Below, one piece after another: positions 1-5,092 of a stretch of 6,722 bases of DNA. How positions within the stretch are numbered: position 1 is the stretch's first letter; the number at the start of each line of letters is the position of its first letter. This DNA comes from Bacillota bacterium (GTDB taxonomy: Bacteria > Bacillota > Limnochordia > Darwinibacteriales > Darwinibacteriaceae), in assembly GCA_012799115.1 (NCBI GenBank), contig JAAZLY010000283.1, positions 1 through 6,722 of the forward strand. Direction: 5' to 3'. The notes beneath the pieces were generated by a model. The model was not told where the DNA came from, made no database searches, and saw only the letters and a program-made list of their open reading frames with translations. Both the position numbers and the translations under genes were made by a program.

Positions 1-593
1 CTCCCGAATCCCGCCTCTTGTCCTTTGCCAGCCCTGCCTACAGCGAGAAACTCAAATCCATTATGGAGAAACGGAACATTCTACTTTTCACCGGGCGGGA
101 AACGCACGCGCTTTCCAAGACTGGAATCGTCGGGCCTAGGGGCTCGGATATCCCGGGAGATCTGTTTATCGGCATTCCCCATCACAAAGGTCCCGCTCCC
201 TTCAGGAACTCCCCGATTGCTAACCGAGAAGGTTGGTTAACAGTTGATCCTCACACCTTGGCCACCTGCCTGGAGGATGTATATGCCCTGGGCGATGCCA
301 CCTCGATACTTTCACCTCAAGGCACCCCCATCCCGAAGCTTGGATTCTTTGCCCACTATCAAGCTGAAGTTGTGGCCCGGAATCTAGCCCTGGCCTATAC
401 CAACCAACCGCAGCGCTTTAGTTTTGTCGGCGGGGCGAAAGGAGCGTCCATGTTGACTGGGTTAAAACGAGGCTCCTTTGTCTCCGTCGATGCCTTCCAG
501 CGGCCCCCGGTGATGACCCTCTCCCATCCTAACCCCCTGGCCTACCTGACAAAGATGTTCTTTGAACGCTATTGGTTGAAAGCATGGTTCTAG
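1..593 (+). CDS. NAD(P)/FAD-dependent oxidoreductase (NDH-2/SQR-like), 3' part only
   Basis: The frame is open from the left edge (first full codon at 3), so only about 196 C-terminal residues are present and the start lies outside. The segment EDVYALGDAT is the second FAD-contact motif of two-dinucleotide-binding-domain flavoproteins, where the Asp binds the flavin ribityl chain. It is followed by IPKLGFFAHYQAEVVARNLA, the typical Pro-Lys...Gln-Ala helix near the flavin. The tail KMFFERYWLKAWF resembles the C-terminal membrane-facing end of type II NADH dehydrogenase and sulfide:quinone reductase relatives. Those enzymes move electrons from NAD(P)H or sulfide to quinone at the inner membrane face. 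The only Cys in the fragment is just before YALGD, and none lies in the later segment FVGGAKGASMLTGLKRG. This argues mildly against a true sulfide:quinone reductase. The substrate cannot be fixed from this fragment. No clear terminator follows. Confidence 0.82.
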   Translation, partial: PESRLLSFASPAYSEKLKSIMEKRNILLFTGRETHALSKTGIVGPRGSDIPGDLFIGIPHHKGPAPFRNSPIANREGWLTVDPHTLATCLEDVYALGDATSILSPQGTPIPKLGFFAHYQAEVVARNLALAYTNQPQRFSFVGGAKGASMLTGLKRGSFVSVDAFQRPPVMTLSHPNPLAYLTKMFFERYWLKAWF

Positions 594-664
594 GCGACCA
601 CTAGGAGGAACTAGCTGCTTTTTCTCGAAGTCAGGTAGCATCAACAAGAGTGAGGAGTTACAGA

Positions 665-877
665 GTGGAACAATTACTGAAGCGCATTAACGAACTGGCC
701 AAGAAGGCCAAGGACGAAGGACTTACGCCTGAAGAGTCAGAAGAAAGGGCCCGCTTGAGGCAAGAATACTTGGCACGTTTTCGTCAGAACTTTGCCACGA
801 TGCTTGATAATACCGTGATCATGCAACCAGATGGAACTAAAACCCCAGTTAAACGGAAGGATACAACCAAGCACTAG
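665..877 (+). CDS. DUF896 (UPF0291/YnzC-type) small protein
   Basis: This 70-aa protein starts at GTG 665. The N-terminal core RINELAKKAKDEGLTPEE, then RARLRQEYLARFRQNF, then a short C-terminal part with VIMQPDGTKTPVKR, matches the DUF896 pattern: two helices forming a hairpin plus a loose basic tail. Length is typical for the family. I chose GTG 665 because GAGGAG at 652-657 lies 7 nt upstream and the resulting N-terminus fits the family. An in-frame GTG at 650 has no ribosome binding site at a useful distance. The best-known relative, B. subtilis YnzC, is encoded near SOS genes, but no LexA-type box is visible here and the cellular role is not known. It follows the oxidoreductase by 71 nt on the same strand and may be co-transcribed with it. 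Confidence 0.88.
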   Translation: MEQLLKRINELAKKAKDEGLTPEESEERARLRQEYLARFRQNFATMLDNTVIMQPDGTKTPVKRKDTTKH

Positions 878-901
878 GAAAGTTTGGTGAATCTATCCAA
901 T

Positions 902-921
902 GAAAATGATAATCACTTGCA
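902..921 (+). promoter_or_regulatory. Fur/PerR-like operator ahead of sod
   Basis: GAAAATGATAATCACTTGC (902-920) agrees at 15 of 19 positions with the classical Fur box GATAATGATAATCATTATC. The 15-mer at 907-921 fits the TGATAATnATTATCA half-sites with a good left arm (TGATAAT) and a weaker right arm. It overlaps the -35 of the predicted sod promoter, so binding would block RNA polymerase. Fur-family repressors (Fur, PerR, Zur) have similar boxes, and the sequence alone cannot separate them. Confidence 0.5.
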
Positions 922-945
922 TTTAATAGAATGCTATGTTACACT
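917..945 (+). promoter_or_regulatory. Predicted sigma-A promoter of sod
   Basis: A -35-like TTGCAT (917-922) is separated by 17 bp from TACACT (940-945). The latter is preceded by TG at 937-938, giving an extended -10 (TGnTACACT). The -35 is weak, which the extended -10 would offset. Predicted transcription would begin near 952, leaving a leader of about 48 nt that contains the 960-980 hairpin. Confidence 0.5.
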
Positions 946-959
946 GGAATCAAATCAAT

Positions 960-980
960 TCCTAACTTGTTCGGTTAGGA
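960..980 (+). promoter_or_regulatory. Hairpin in the sod 5' leader
   Basis: TCCTAAC (960-966) and GTTAGGA (974-980) form a perfect 7-bp stem with a 7-nt loop. It ends 5 nt before the ribosome binding site GAGGAG (986-991). No U-run follows, so it is not a terminator. It could protect the mRNA end or influence ribosome access. As DNA it could also be a protein-binding dyad. Confidence 0.4.
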
Positions 981-999
981 TTACTGAGGAGATGATTCC

Positions 1000-1620
1000 A
1001 TGTTTGAACAAGTGAAATTGACATATGACTTTAATGCCTTGGAACCCCATATCGATGAACTAACCATGCTTACCCATTACGGCAAACATCATGCCGCTTA
1101 CACCAATAACCTAAATGGAGCCATAGAGAAACTACCAAGTCTGAAGGGCAAGACGATTGAAGAGATTCTAATGGACCTTGATGCCATCGGTGATTCGGCC
1201 CTGCGAACGACGGTACGGAATAATGGCGGTGGCTTCTATAACCATAACCTCTTTTTCGCCACGCTCAGCCCCAAAGGTGGCAAAGAACCAGGGGGCGACC
1301 TAGGAAAGCAGATTCAGAGCGATTTTGGCGGCTTCGAGGAACTGAGAAAGACACTGACGACACATGCCGCATCCGTCTTTGGCTCTGGTTGGGCTTGGCT
1401 CTCGACAGACAAAGATGGCAAACTCCTTGTGAGCAGTACACCAAACCAAGATAACCCACTGATGACCCATGGTGGCAAACTGACTCCTATCTTCGGTATC
1501 GACGTCTGGGAACATGCCTACTACCTCAAGTACAAGAACGTGAGAGCTGATTATGTCAATGCACTCTTTAACGTGATTGACTGGGAGAAAGTAGCTGAGC
1601 TCTATCAACAAGCTCTATAA
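1000..1620 (+). CDS. sodA: Superoxide dismutase, Mn-type (Fe/Mn family)
   Basis: This complete 206-aa enzyme converts superoxide to oxygen and hydrogen peroxide. It has no signal peptide, so it acts in the cytoplasm. Metal ligands are visible in the expected places: His26 (TMLTHYGKHHAAY), His82 (NNGGGFYNHNLFF), and Asp168 and His172 (DVWEHAYYLKY). The outer-sphere Gln is at 150 in STPNQDNPL, and the segment before His82 has Gly-Gly rather than the Ala-Ala-Gln of iron enzymes. Both point to manganese specificity, though cambialistic use of iron is possible. Tyr34 and His30 of the substrate gateway are present. ATG 1000 is set by GAGGAG 8 nt upstream. The gene appears monocistronic, with its own promoter, a Fur/PerR-like box and a strong terminator. 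Confidence 0.97.
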   Translation: MFEQVKLTYDFNALEPHIDELTMLTHYGKHHAAYTNNLNGAIEKLPSLKGKTIEEILMDLDAIGDSALRTTVRNNGGGFYNHNLFFATLSPKGGKEPGGDLGKQIQSDFGGFEELRKTLTTHAASVFGSGWAWLSTDKDGKLLVSSTPNQDNPLMTHGGKLTPIFGIDVWEHAYYLKYKNVRADYVNALFNVIDWEKVAELYQQAL

Positions 1621-1635
1621 TCAACAGTTATAAGC

Positions 1636-1667
1636 AAGGTGCTGGACAAACGAGTCCAGCACCTTTT
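1636..1667 (+). terminator. Intrinsic terminator of sod
   Basis: A perfect 12-bp stem pairs AAGGTGCTGGAC (1636-1647) with GTCCAGCACCTT (1654-1665) around a 6-nt loop, followed by TTTTCTCT. It lies 15 nt after the sod stop codon. Confidence 0.93.
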
Positions 1668-1746
1668 CTCTGTCCAAAAATAGGAGCAGGCACCTAATTC
1701 CCTTTAGGGAGACCTGAATACCATAAGACAGAAAGGGGGGTGTTCC

Positions 1747-1941
1747 ATGGGGAATCCATTTCAAAGACAGAACGAACTCGACCTCTCCTCCGCCCTCGCA
1801 GGAGGGATCCCAATGCTATCTTCGATTTTCTCTGGCAGCATTTTCTCTAAACTAACGAGTTTTCTCGAACAGATGGATCCTGAGTTGCTGGAAACAATAG
1901 CCAGCCAGCTTTCCTCAATAAAACCCGGAAGGAGTGAATAA
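1747..1941 (+). CDS. Small hydrophobic/amphipathic protein, unknown
   Basis: I do not recognise this 64-aa protein. It has a polar N-terminus (GNPFQRQNELDLSS), a Gly/Ser/Ile-rich middle (AGGIPMLSSIFSGSIFSKL), then an amphipathic helical stretch (LTSFLEQMDPELLETIASQL). The middle is hydrophobic but broken by Ser and Gly, so a membrane span is uncertain. The start at ATG 1747 is supported by GGGGGG at 1735-1740. Its stop codon is 1 nt from the start of the next gene, so it is the first member of a tight three-gene run (1747-2316). It may be a distant relative of the Leu-rich proteins at 2062 and 3665, sharing the pattern of short Leu-rich helices, but the resemblance is too weak to claim. Confidence 0.75.
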   Translation: MGNPFQRQNELDLSSALAGGIPMLSSIFSGSIFSKLTSFLEQMDPELLETIASQLSSIKPGRSE

Positions 1942-1942
1942 A

Positions 1943-2041
1943 ATGGGCAGACCCAGACCTATATGCTGCGGAATGGACCCTGTTACGGCCATCTTCATTC
2001 TATTCCTGGTTGTGCTTCTGATCATCGGCTTCAACCTATAA
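1943..2041 (+). CDS. Tiny single-helix membrane protein (32 aa)
   Basis: ATG 1943 is preceded at 8 nt by GGAAGGAG (1927-1934), one of the strongest ribosome binding sites in the window. The product has a short basic, Cys-containing head (MGRPRPICCGMDP, with Cys8-Cys9). It is followed by one uninterrupted hydrophobic helix at about residues 14-30 (VTAIFILFLVVLLIIGF) and ends in Asn-Leu. The plan, a short head plus a C-terminal membrane helix, resembles the small YjcZ-type sporulation membrane proteins, but I cannot place it in that family by sequence. The Cys pair could carry a lipid, a metal or a disulfide. The gene sits 1 nt after the 64-aa gene and 20 nt before the next one. It overlaps a meaningless upstream extension of the following reading frame. 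Confidence 0.8.
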   Translation: MGRPRPICCGMDPVTAIFILFLVVLLIIGFNL

Positions 2042-2061
2042 CGAGGATGGGAGGTCTTGCA

Positions 2062-2316
2062 TTGAAGGAGAAAGATGGTCAAACACTCGATTCATTACTC
2101 AAACTGCTTCCCTTACTGGCCGCCAGCTATCCTCAACTAACCGCTCTACTAGGGCAACTTACCGGAGAGAACCCCGGAACGGGTGTGCAAGTTCAGGATG
2201 TGATCCCCAAGATAACGAAGCGATTAGCTGCCATGGATCAACAAACAAAGGACGATCTTGTTAAGCAGCTCTTCAGCTTCTTCCCCGAACTAGAGGAGTT
2301 GACAAAGGGACAGTAG
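2062..2316 (+). CDS. Leu-rich helical protein, paralogue of the 3665-3949 product
   Basis: This 84-aa protein belongs to no family I recognise. I chose TTG 2062 because GGGAGG (2049-2054) lies 7 nt upstream. An in-frame ATG at 2047 has no room for a ribosome binding site, and longer extensions would overlap the 1943-2041 gene. The protein is predicted helical: LDSLLKLLPLLAASYPQL, then a Gly/Pro-containing turn, IPKITKRL, and a C-terminal LVKQLFSFFPELEEL. It aligns over almost its whole length with the 94-aa product at 3665, with identical spacing from the first helix to the P.IT motif and one 2-residue indel later. Both also use TTG with the same kind of Shine-Dalgarno spacing. No signal peptide is seen. 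It is the last gene of the 1747-2316 run. Confidence 0.82.
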   Translation: MKEKDGQTLDSLLKLLPLLAASYPQLTALLGQLTGENPGTGVQVQDVIPKITKRLAAMDQQTKDDLVKQLFSFFPELEELTKGQ

Positions 2317-2328
2317 TGTGGCGAAGAT

Positions 2329-2357
2329 GTGCCCTAGGGGCCAAGACCCTAGGGCAC
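2329..2357. terminator. Shared palindromic terminator of convergent genes
   Basis: A perfect 11-bp stem pairs GTGCCCTAGGG (2329-2339) with CCCTAGGGCAC (2347-2357) around a 7-nt loop. It lies between the + strand gene ending at 2316 and the - strand ATP-grasp gene, whose stop codon (2349-2351) is inside the stem. The following T-tracts are weak on both sides (TTGTCTT on +, ATCTTCG on -), so efficiency is uncertain. Confidence 0.7.
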
Positions 2358-3371
2358 TTGTCTTGCACCTGGAGCGGATAGCAGATATCCCTGGTAAGCC
2401 AGGGGGTTCAGATAGATTCGCTTGAGCATGGCTTGATCATCCAGTTGTCGAAAGAGACTCTTGTCCGGCTTACCGTTGACCTCTAGAATCCAGGCATTCC
2501 CTCCTTCGTCAATGAGAAAATCAACACCCAGTTCTCCCAGGAGTGCAAATGGTCCATCGAGGGCCTCTGCAACCGCGTAACTAATGGATTCTAGCCGACT
2601 GAGTAGATCAGAAGGCAAAAAGTCTACTGGAGCGGCAATGGTATGATAGTAGTTTGTCAATAAATTGGAGGCAAGACCTACCCTGCTCAGCTCCCCACCT
2701 ATTTCCCATCGCCCTACCCCATTTTTCTGCATCAGGATCCGCACATCAAATCTGTCCTGCCCCATCAAGGCGCTCTCAATGTACTCCTGGGCGATGAAGC
2801 TCTCAGGCGGAGCACTCCCGATCAACAGTGGGATGAAAAGTTCTGCATTCCAGAGGGGAACGGGCACGCCTGCTTGGGACAAGACAATGACCACATTAGG
2901 TGATAACAAGGTAACTTTGATCACCCCCGCACCACCATGTCCTAACCTGGGCTTCAATACGAGGGAATGATGCTGAGCCAGTGTGTCGGCCAAGTCGTCT
3001 GTCGTATACCTATATGTCTTTGGTAGATACTCCTCTAGACCACCTTCCCTCAGAGTCTGGTAGACGTCCCACTTGTCAAAGTGTGTGCAATTGTTGAAGA
3101 TTTGTTCCGTGCCAATGGTGTCGCCCAGCTTGGCAAGGAGATCGCTGGGCTCGGGAAAACAGCGATTGTAAATCGTCTCTGGAAAGGCAAAGAAACCCTG
3201 TAGCCAACAACCTCTCTTCAGAAGAATGCCACGTATTCTCTCCCTTTCCCAATCAATACCCTGTGGATCAAAAAAGAGTATATCGGCCTGATGTTCCCGG
3301 AACAGGGCGCGATAAACCGGGACTCTTTGTAGCTTGTTCAGGAGCAAAGATCGACCAACTTGCCTATACAT
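2349..3371 (-). CDS. ATP-grasp protein, YheC/YheD-like
   Basis: This 340-aa protein is related to the YheC/YheD group of ATP-grasp proteins, known from spore coats of Bacillus. The catalysed reaction is not established; the fold usually joins a carboxylate to an amine or thiol through an acyl phosphate. Family marks are ETIYNRCFPEP (65-75), IFNNCTHFDKWDVY (91-104), LPKT (116-119), LVLKPRLGHGGAG (137-149, ATP lysine and Gly-rich loop), QEYI (195-198) and RFDVRILMQKNG (207-218). The C-terminal metal/ATP site is GELGVDFLID with Asp284, then WILEVNGKP with Glu297 and Asn299, all intact. Where relatives carry a Gly-Gly motif after TN, this protein reads TNYYHTIAAP, a local departure. ATG 3371 is chosen because GGGGG (plus-strand 3380-3384) lies 8 nt upstream. 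A TTG at 3386 is in frame but has poor support. It is divergent from the 3491 gene. Confidence 0.88.
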   Translation of the reverse strand: MYRQVGRSLLLNKLQRVPVYRALFREHQADILFFDPQGIDWERERIRGILLKRGCWLQGFFAFPETIYNRCFPEPSDLLAKLGDTIGTEQIFNNCTHFDKWDVYQTLREGGLEEYLPKTYRYTTDDLADTLAQHHSLVLKPRLGHGGAGVIKVTLLSPNVVIVLSQAGVPVPLWNAELFIPLLIGSAPPESFIAQEYIESALMGQDRFDVRILMQKNGVGRWEIGGELSRVGLASNLLTNYYHTIAAPVDFLPSDLLSRLESISYAVAEALDGPFALLGELGVDFLIDEGGNAWILEVNGKPDKSLFRQLDDQAMLKRIYLNPLAYQGYLLSAPGARQVP

Positions 3372-3409
3372 AGTGGCAACCCCCAAGACAGAAATGAGAA
3401 CTCAGCATT

Positions 3410-3433
3410 ATGTCAGTCTAGATAGACTGTCAT
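3410..3433. promoter_or_regulatory. 24-bp near-perfect palindrome in divergent promoter region
   Basis: The core arms CAGTCTA (3414-3420) and TAGACTG (3423-3429) are perfect and separated by GA. After one T-T mismatch the symmetry continues with ATG (3410-3412) and CAT (3431-3433), so 10 of 11 positions per arm match. It lies between the ATP-grasp gene (-) and the 3491 gene (+) and overlaps the candidate -10 at 3431-3439. An operator for a dimeric regulator is the simplest reading. On the - strand, ATGACA and CATAAT with 15-bp spacing lie at its two ends. Confidence 0.55.
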
Positions 3434-3439
3434 ATTGTA
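3431..3439 (+). promoter_or_regulatory. Candidate mother-cell sigma -10 (CATAnnnTA)
   Basis: CATATTGTA fits the sigma-K -10 consensus CATAnnnTA exactly and the older sigma-E form CATATTnT. It would place the transcript start near 3443, about 48 nt before the 3491 gene. No convincing -35 (AC for sigma-K, ATA for sigma-E) is found at the right spacing, so this is tentative. Confidence 0.3.
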
Positions 3440-3490
3440 TGAGCAAGAAGGGTAGCAACTTCTTAGTTCTCCGCCAAGGGGGTGCAAACT

Positions 3491-3571
3491 ATGACTGACA
3501 ACCAAGAAACCTTCATCGTCTTTGTAGCCTTGATCTTGATCGTGATTCTAGCTGTGATCTTGCTTGCCTAG
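3491..3571 (+). CDS. Tiny single-helix membrane protein (26 aa)
   Basis: ATG 3491 is preceded by AAGGGGGTG (3476-3484). The product is a 7-residue polar, slightly acidic head (MTDNQET) followed by one continuous Ile/Val/Leu helix that runs to the last residue (FIVFVALILIVILAVILLA). It would insert as a single membrane anchor with almost nothing outside the bilayer. The layout resembles that of the 1943 and 5179 products, but I see no sequence signature beyond hydrophobicity. It is the first + strand gene after the divergent region, followed by a hairpin (3580-3600) and then a Leu-rich protein gene. This repeats the order seen at 1943-2316. A proposed role as a membrane docking peptide is inference only. 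Confidence 0.75.
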   Translation: MTDNQETFIVFVALILIVILAVILLA

Positions 3572-3579
3572 TTGTTGCT

Positions 3580-3605
3580 GGGATGGGTCTCCCCCATCCC
3601 TCCTT
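3580..3605 (+). terminator. Hairpin after the 26-aa gene, weak terminator or attenuator
   Basis: A perfect 8-bp GC-rich stem pairs GGGATGGG (3580-3587) with CCCATCCC (3593-3600) around a 5-nt loop. The tail TCCTTCC has few Ts. It lies 8 nt after the stop codon and 60 nt before the next gene. It may partly end the transcript and set the ratio of the two products. Confidence 0.5.
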
Positions 3606-3664
3606 CCACATGCAATAGTATATGAATGTCTTGCAGTGTGTGACCCAGAAAGGAGGTGCAGATC

Positions 3665-3949
3665 TTGGAGGCAACAGATGGACGTCTTAGGGAACCCAAC
3701 GAAGCCTTTGACTTGCTACAGAAGCTACTTGCACTAGTCATCACTGGTTATCCGGTGTTACTGCCACTGTTTGAGCAGTTCCAGACAGATTTCAAAGGTG
3801 GACTCCAGCGGGTGGCGGAGGCTTTGCCCCAGATTACAGAGGCCCTTAGAGGCATCGAGGGAGAGTCTGTGACGCCAGGTGAACTGACAAAACAGCTGAC
3901 GGAAATCCTGCCTGAACTGGGACAGTTTTTTCAGGCAACGGATACCTAA
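3665..3949 (+). CDS. Leu-rich helical protein, paralogue of the 2062-2316 product
   Basis: This 94-aa protein is of an unrecognised family. TTG 3665 is chosen because AAAGGAGG (3649-3656) ends 8 nt upstream. A GTG at 3656 overlaps that ribosome binding site and cannot be the start. After a polar head (EATDGRLREPNEA) come FDLLQKLLALVITGYPVL, a linker FKGGLQRVAEA, LPQITEAL, and a C-terminal LTKQLTEILPELGQF. Against the 84-aa paralogue, D.L.KLL.L....YP.L, the P.IT motif and L.KQL....PEL are shared. By eye there are 11 identities in the first 26 aligned positions and 7 in the last 15. Conserved Tyr-Pro and Pro-Glu-Leu positions suggest a defined helical fold rather than chance Leu content. It is followed by a strong terminator. 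Confidence 0.8.
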   Translation: MEATDGRLREPNEAFDLLQKLLALVITGYPVLLPLFEQFQTDFKGGLQRVAEALPQITEALRGIEGESVTPGELTKQLTEILPELGQFFQATDT

Positions 3950-4000
3950 AAAAGACGAGGCTCGCTGATGTTATCCATCTAGCCAGCCTCGTTTGTTCTT
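3950..4000. terminator. Bidirectional terminator between convergent genes
   Basis: ACGAGGCT (3955-3962) pairs with AGCCTCGT (3985-3992), with an inner GATG/CATC pairing (3967-3970 with 3976-3979). On + the stem is followed by TTTGTTCTTTT; on - it is followed by TCTTTTTT, from the A-run at 3948-3953. It can serve both the 3665 gene and the - strand glycosyltransferase ending at 4020. Confidence 0.85.
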
Positions 4001-4019
4001 TTGCTTCTAGAGAATCTCT

Positions 4020-5057
4020 TCACGAGATAAGCGAGGAGGTTCCCCCACAAGAGCGCGCCAATGCATCGCAGTAAACAGCCTGAACCGCATCAACCATGTC
4101 CTTAATGTCAAAGTTTTCGAGGGCTATCGATCTCGCCTCTTTCCGCAACCCTGCAAGATTGGAGTGATCTGCTATCTCAAGGATATCGTGGAGAAGATGA
4201 TGAACCCGCGGGCGTGGCAAACGATACTCGGGAAAGGCATCAAGGACGAGCCCTCCTTTAAGGCGCGCTTCTGTTACCCTTCCTCCATATCCATAACCAA
4301 GCAACATTCCGATACTACCACAAGACATGGCCTCCCGGAGGGAACGCCCGTGGGCAAAGGTGATATGGCTTTTCTGTAGGTGTGGAAGTGGGTTATCTGT
4401 CCAAGGAAGCATGGGAAAAGACCTAGGTGGAGGGTGTGCTATTCCTAGTCCTGTTACGTTGATCGTGCTTGGTAGCATGGGTACAAGCCGATCTAGAACC
4501 TTAAGTCCACGAGACAATCTTCCATCTACCCGGCCATACCACAGGACGTTCACGGTATCACTTTTGTCTGCTAACTCCTCATTGGGCCTGAAGAAATCTG
4601 TGTCGATTCCGTTTTGGATGATGACCATCCGTCCACGAAAAGCTCGCGCCGAGCGCGCATGAGCAGGACCAACAGCGATGATTTTTCTGGCAGTCTGTAG
4701 CGTCAATCTGAACCTTCGTTGCCAGGGAAAGACGGAATGCAGGGTAACAACTAAAGGAATGTCCAAGGCCAAGCTGACCTGAGTCGCATCATCAAACGTG
4801 GCATGAGAGTGGGCATGGACCAAAGTACACCCACTCTCGAGCAAGAATGTCCGCAACTCAGCAGCCGTGCCATAGATCAAATACGGAACCTCGCCAAGCG
4901 TAGTTAGTATCCCTTGCTGGGCAGAGCTATCGAGATAGTTTGTACGCTTGAAGGCGATAGCCACATACTCACCTTGCGTAGCTAGATGGCGTGCGAGAGC
5001 ATGGACATGGGTCATCAGGCCTGACTGACACAGAATTGAGGTCAGTACGATCCGCAT
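4020..5057 (-). CDS. GT4-family (GT-B fold) glycosyltransferase
   Basis: This 345-aa cytoplasmic protein is predicted to transfer a sugar from a nucleotide-sugar donor to an unknown acceptor. The N-terminal Rossmann domain opens with MRIVLTS and has SGLMTHVHALARHLATQG where GT4 enzymes bind the acceptor side, then LVHAHSHATFDDA (79-91) and VVTLHSVFPW. The domain junction carries IIQNGIDTDFFRP (146-158), a GT4 hallmark, and the donor domain begins with VLWYGRV. The usual Glu-x7-Glu donor motif is altered: HGRSLREAMSCGS keeps Arg238, Glu242 and the Ala-Met-x-Cys-Gly stretch, but no Glu stands eight residues before Glu242. ATG 5057 gives a canonical N-terminus and suits the GGAGGGAGGGG tract just upstream. 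GTG 5066 is a possible alternative adding three residues. It follows the 28-aa gene by 35 nt, so the two form an operon. Confidence 0.9.
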   Translation of the reverse strand: MRIVLTSILCQSGLMTHVHALARHLATQGEYVAIAFKRTNYLDSSAQQGILTTLGEVPYLIYGTAAELRTFLLESGCTLVHAHSHATFDDATQVSLALDIPLVVTLHSVFPWQRRFRLTLQTARKIIAVGPAHARSARAFRGRMVIIQNGIDTDFFRPNEELADKSDTVNVLWYGRVDGRLSRGLKVLDRLVPMLPSTINVTGLGIAHPPPRSFPMLPWTDNPLPHLQKSHITFAHGRSLREAMSCGSIGMLLGYGYGGRVTEARLKGGLVLDAFPEYRLPRPRVHHLLHDILEIADHSNLAGLRKEARSIALENFDIKDMVDAVQAVYCDALARSCGGTSSLIS

Positions 5058-5092
5058 TTCGCCCACCCCTCCCTCCCACTTTGACCATTCAC

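Noticed and set aside
603..624. Orphan AGGAGG followed by a short frame after the oxidoreductase gene
   Set aside because: Only an 8-codon CTG-initiated frame follows before a stop; too short to support.
650..664. GTG 650 as start of the DUF896 gene
   Set aside because: No ribosome binding site at a usable distance; the added residues contain the true Shine-Dalgarno and do not fit the family N-terminus.
1265..1611. Open frames on - inside sod
   Set aside because: Superoxide dismutase is unmistakable on +; the antisense frames have no ribosome binding sites or recognisable motifs.
1700..1712. TCCCT-TT-AGGGA short palindrome before the 64-aa gene
   Set aside because: Arms are only 5 bp with low complexity; expected by chance at this length, and no promoter can be tied to it.
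1722..1730. CATAAGACA as a sigma-K -10 before the 64-aa gene
   Set aside because: It lacks the conserved T at the third-from-spacer position and would place the transcript start inside the ribosome binding site.
1963..2061. Longer N-terminus for the 84-aa protein starting at ATG 1963
   Set aside because: The added segment is out-of-frame translation of the 32-aa membrane protein gene; the strong GGGAGG site points to TTG 2062.
2665..2970. Open frame on + inside the ATP-grasp gene
   Set aside because: Antisense to a well-supported gene; no ribosome binding site and no family-like sequence.
4164..4662. Two overlapping open frames on + inside the - strand GT4 gene
   Set aside because: Composition is that of antisense codons of the glycosyltransferase, whose motifs are clear; no start signals.
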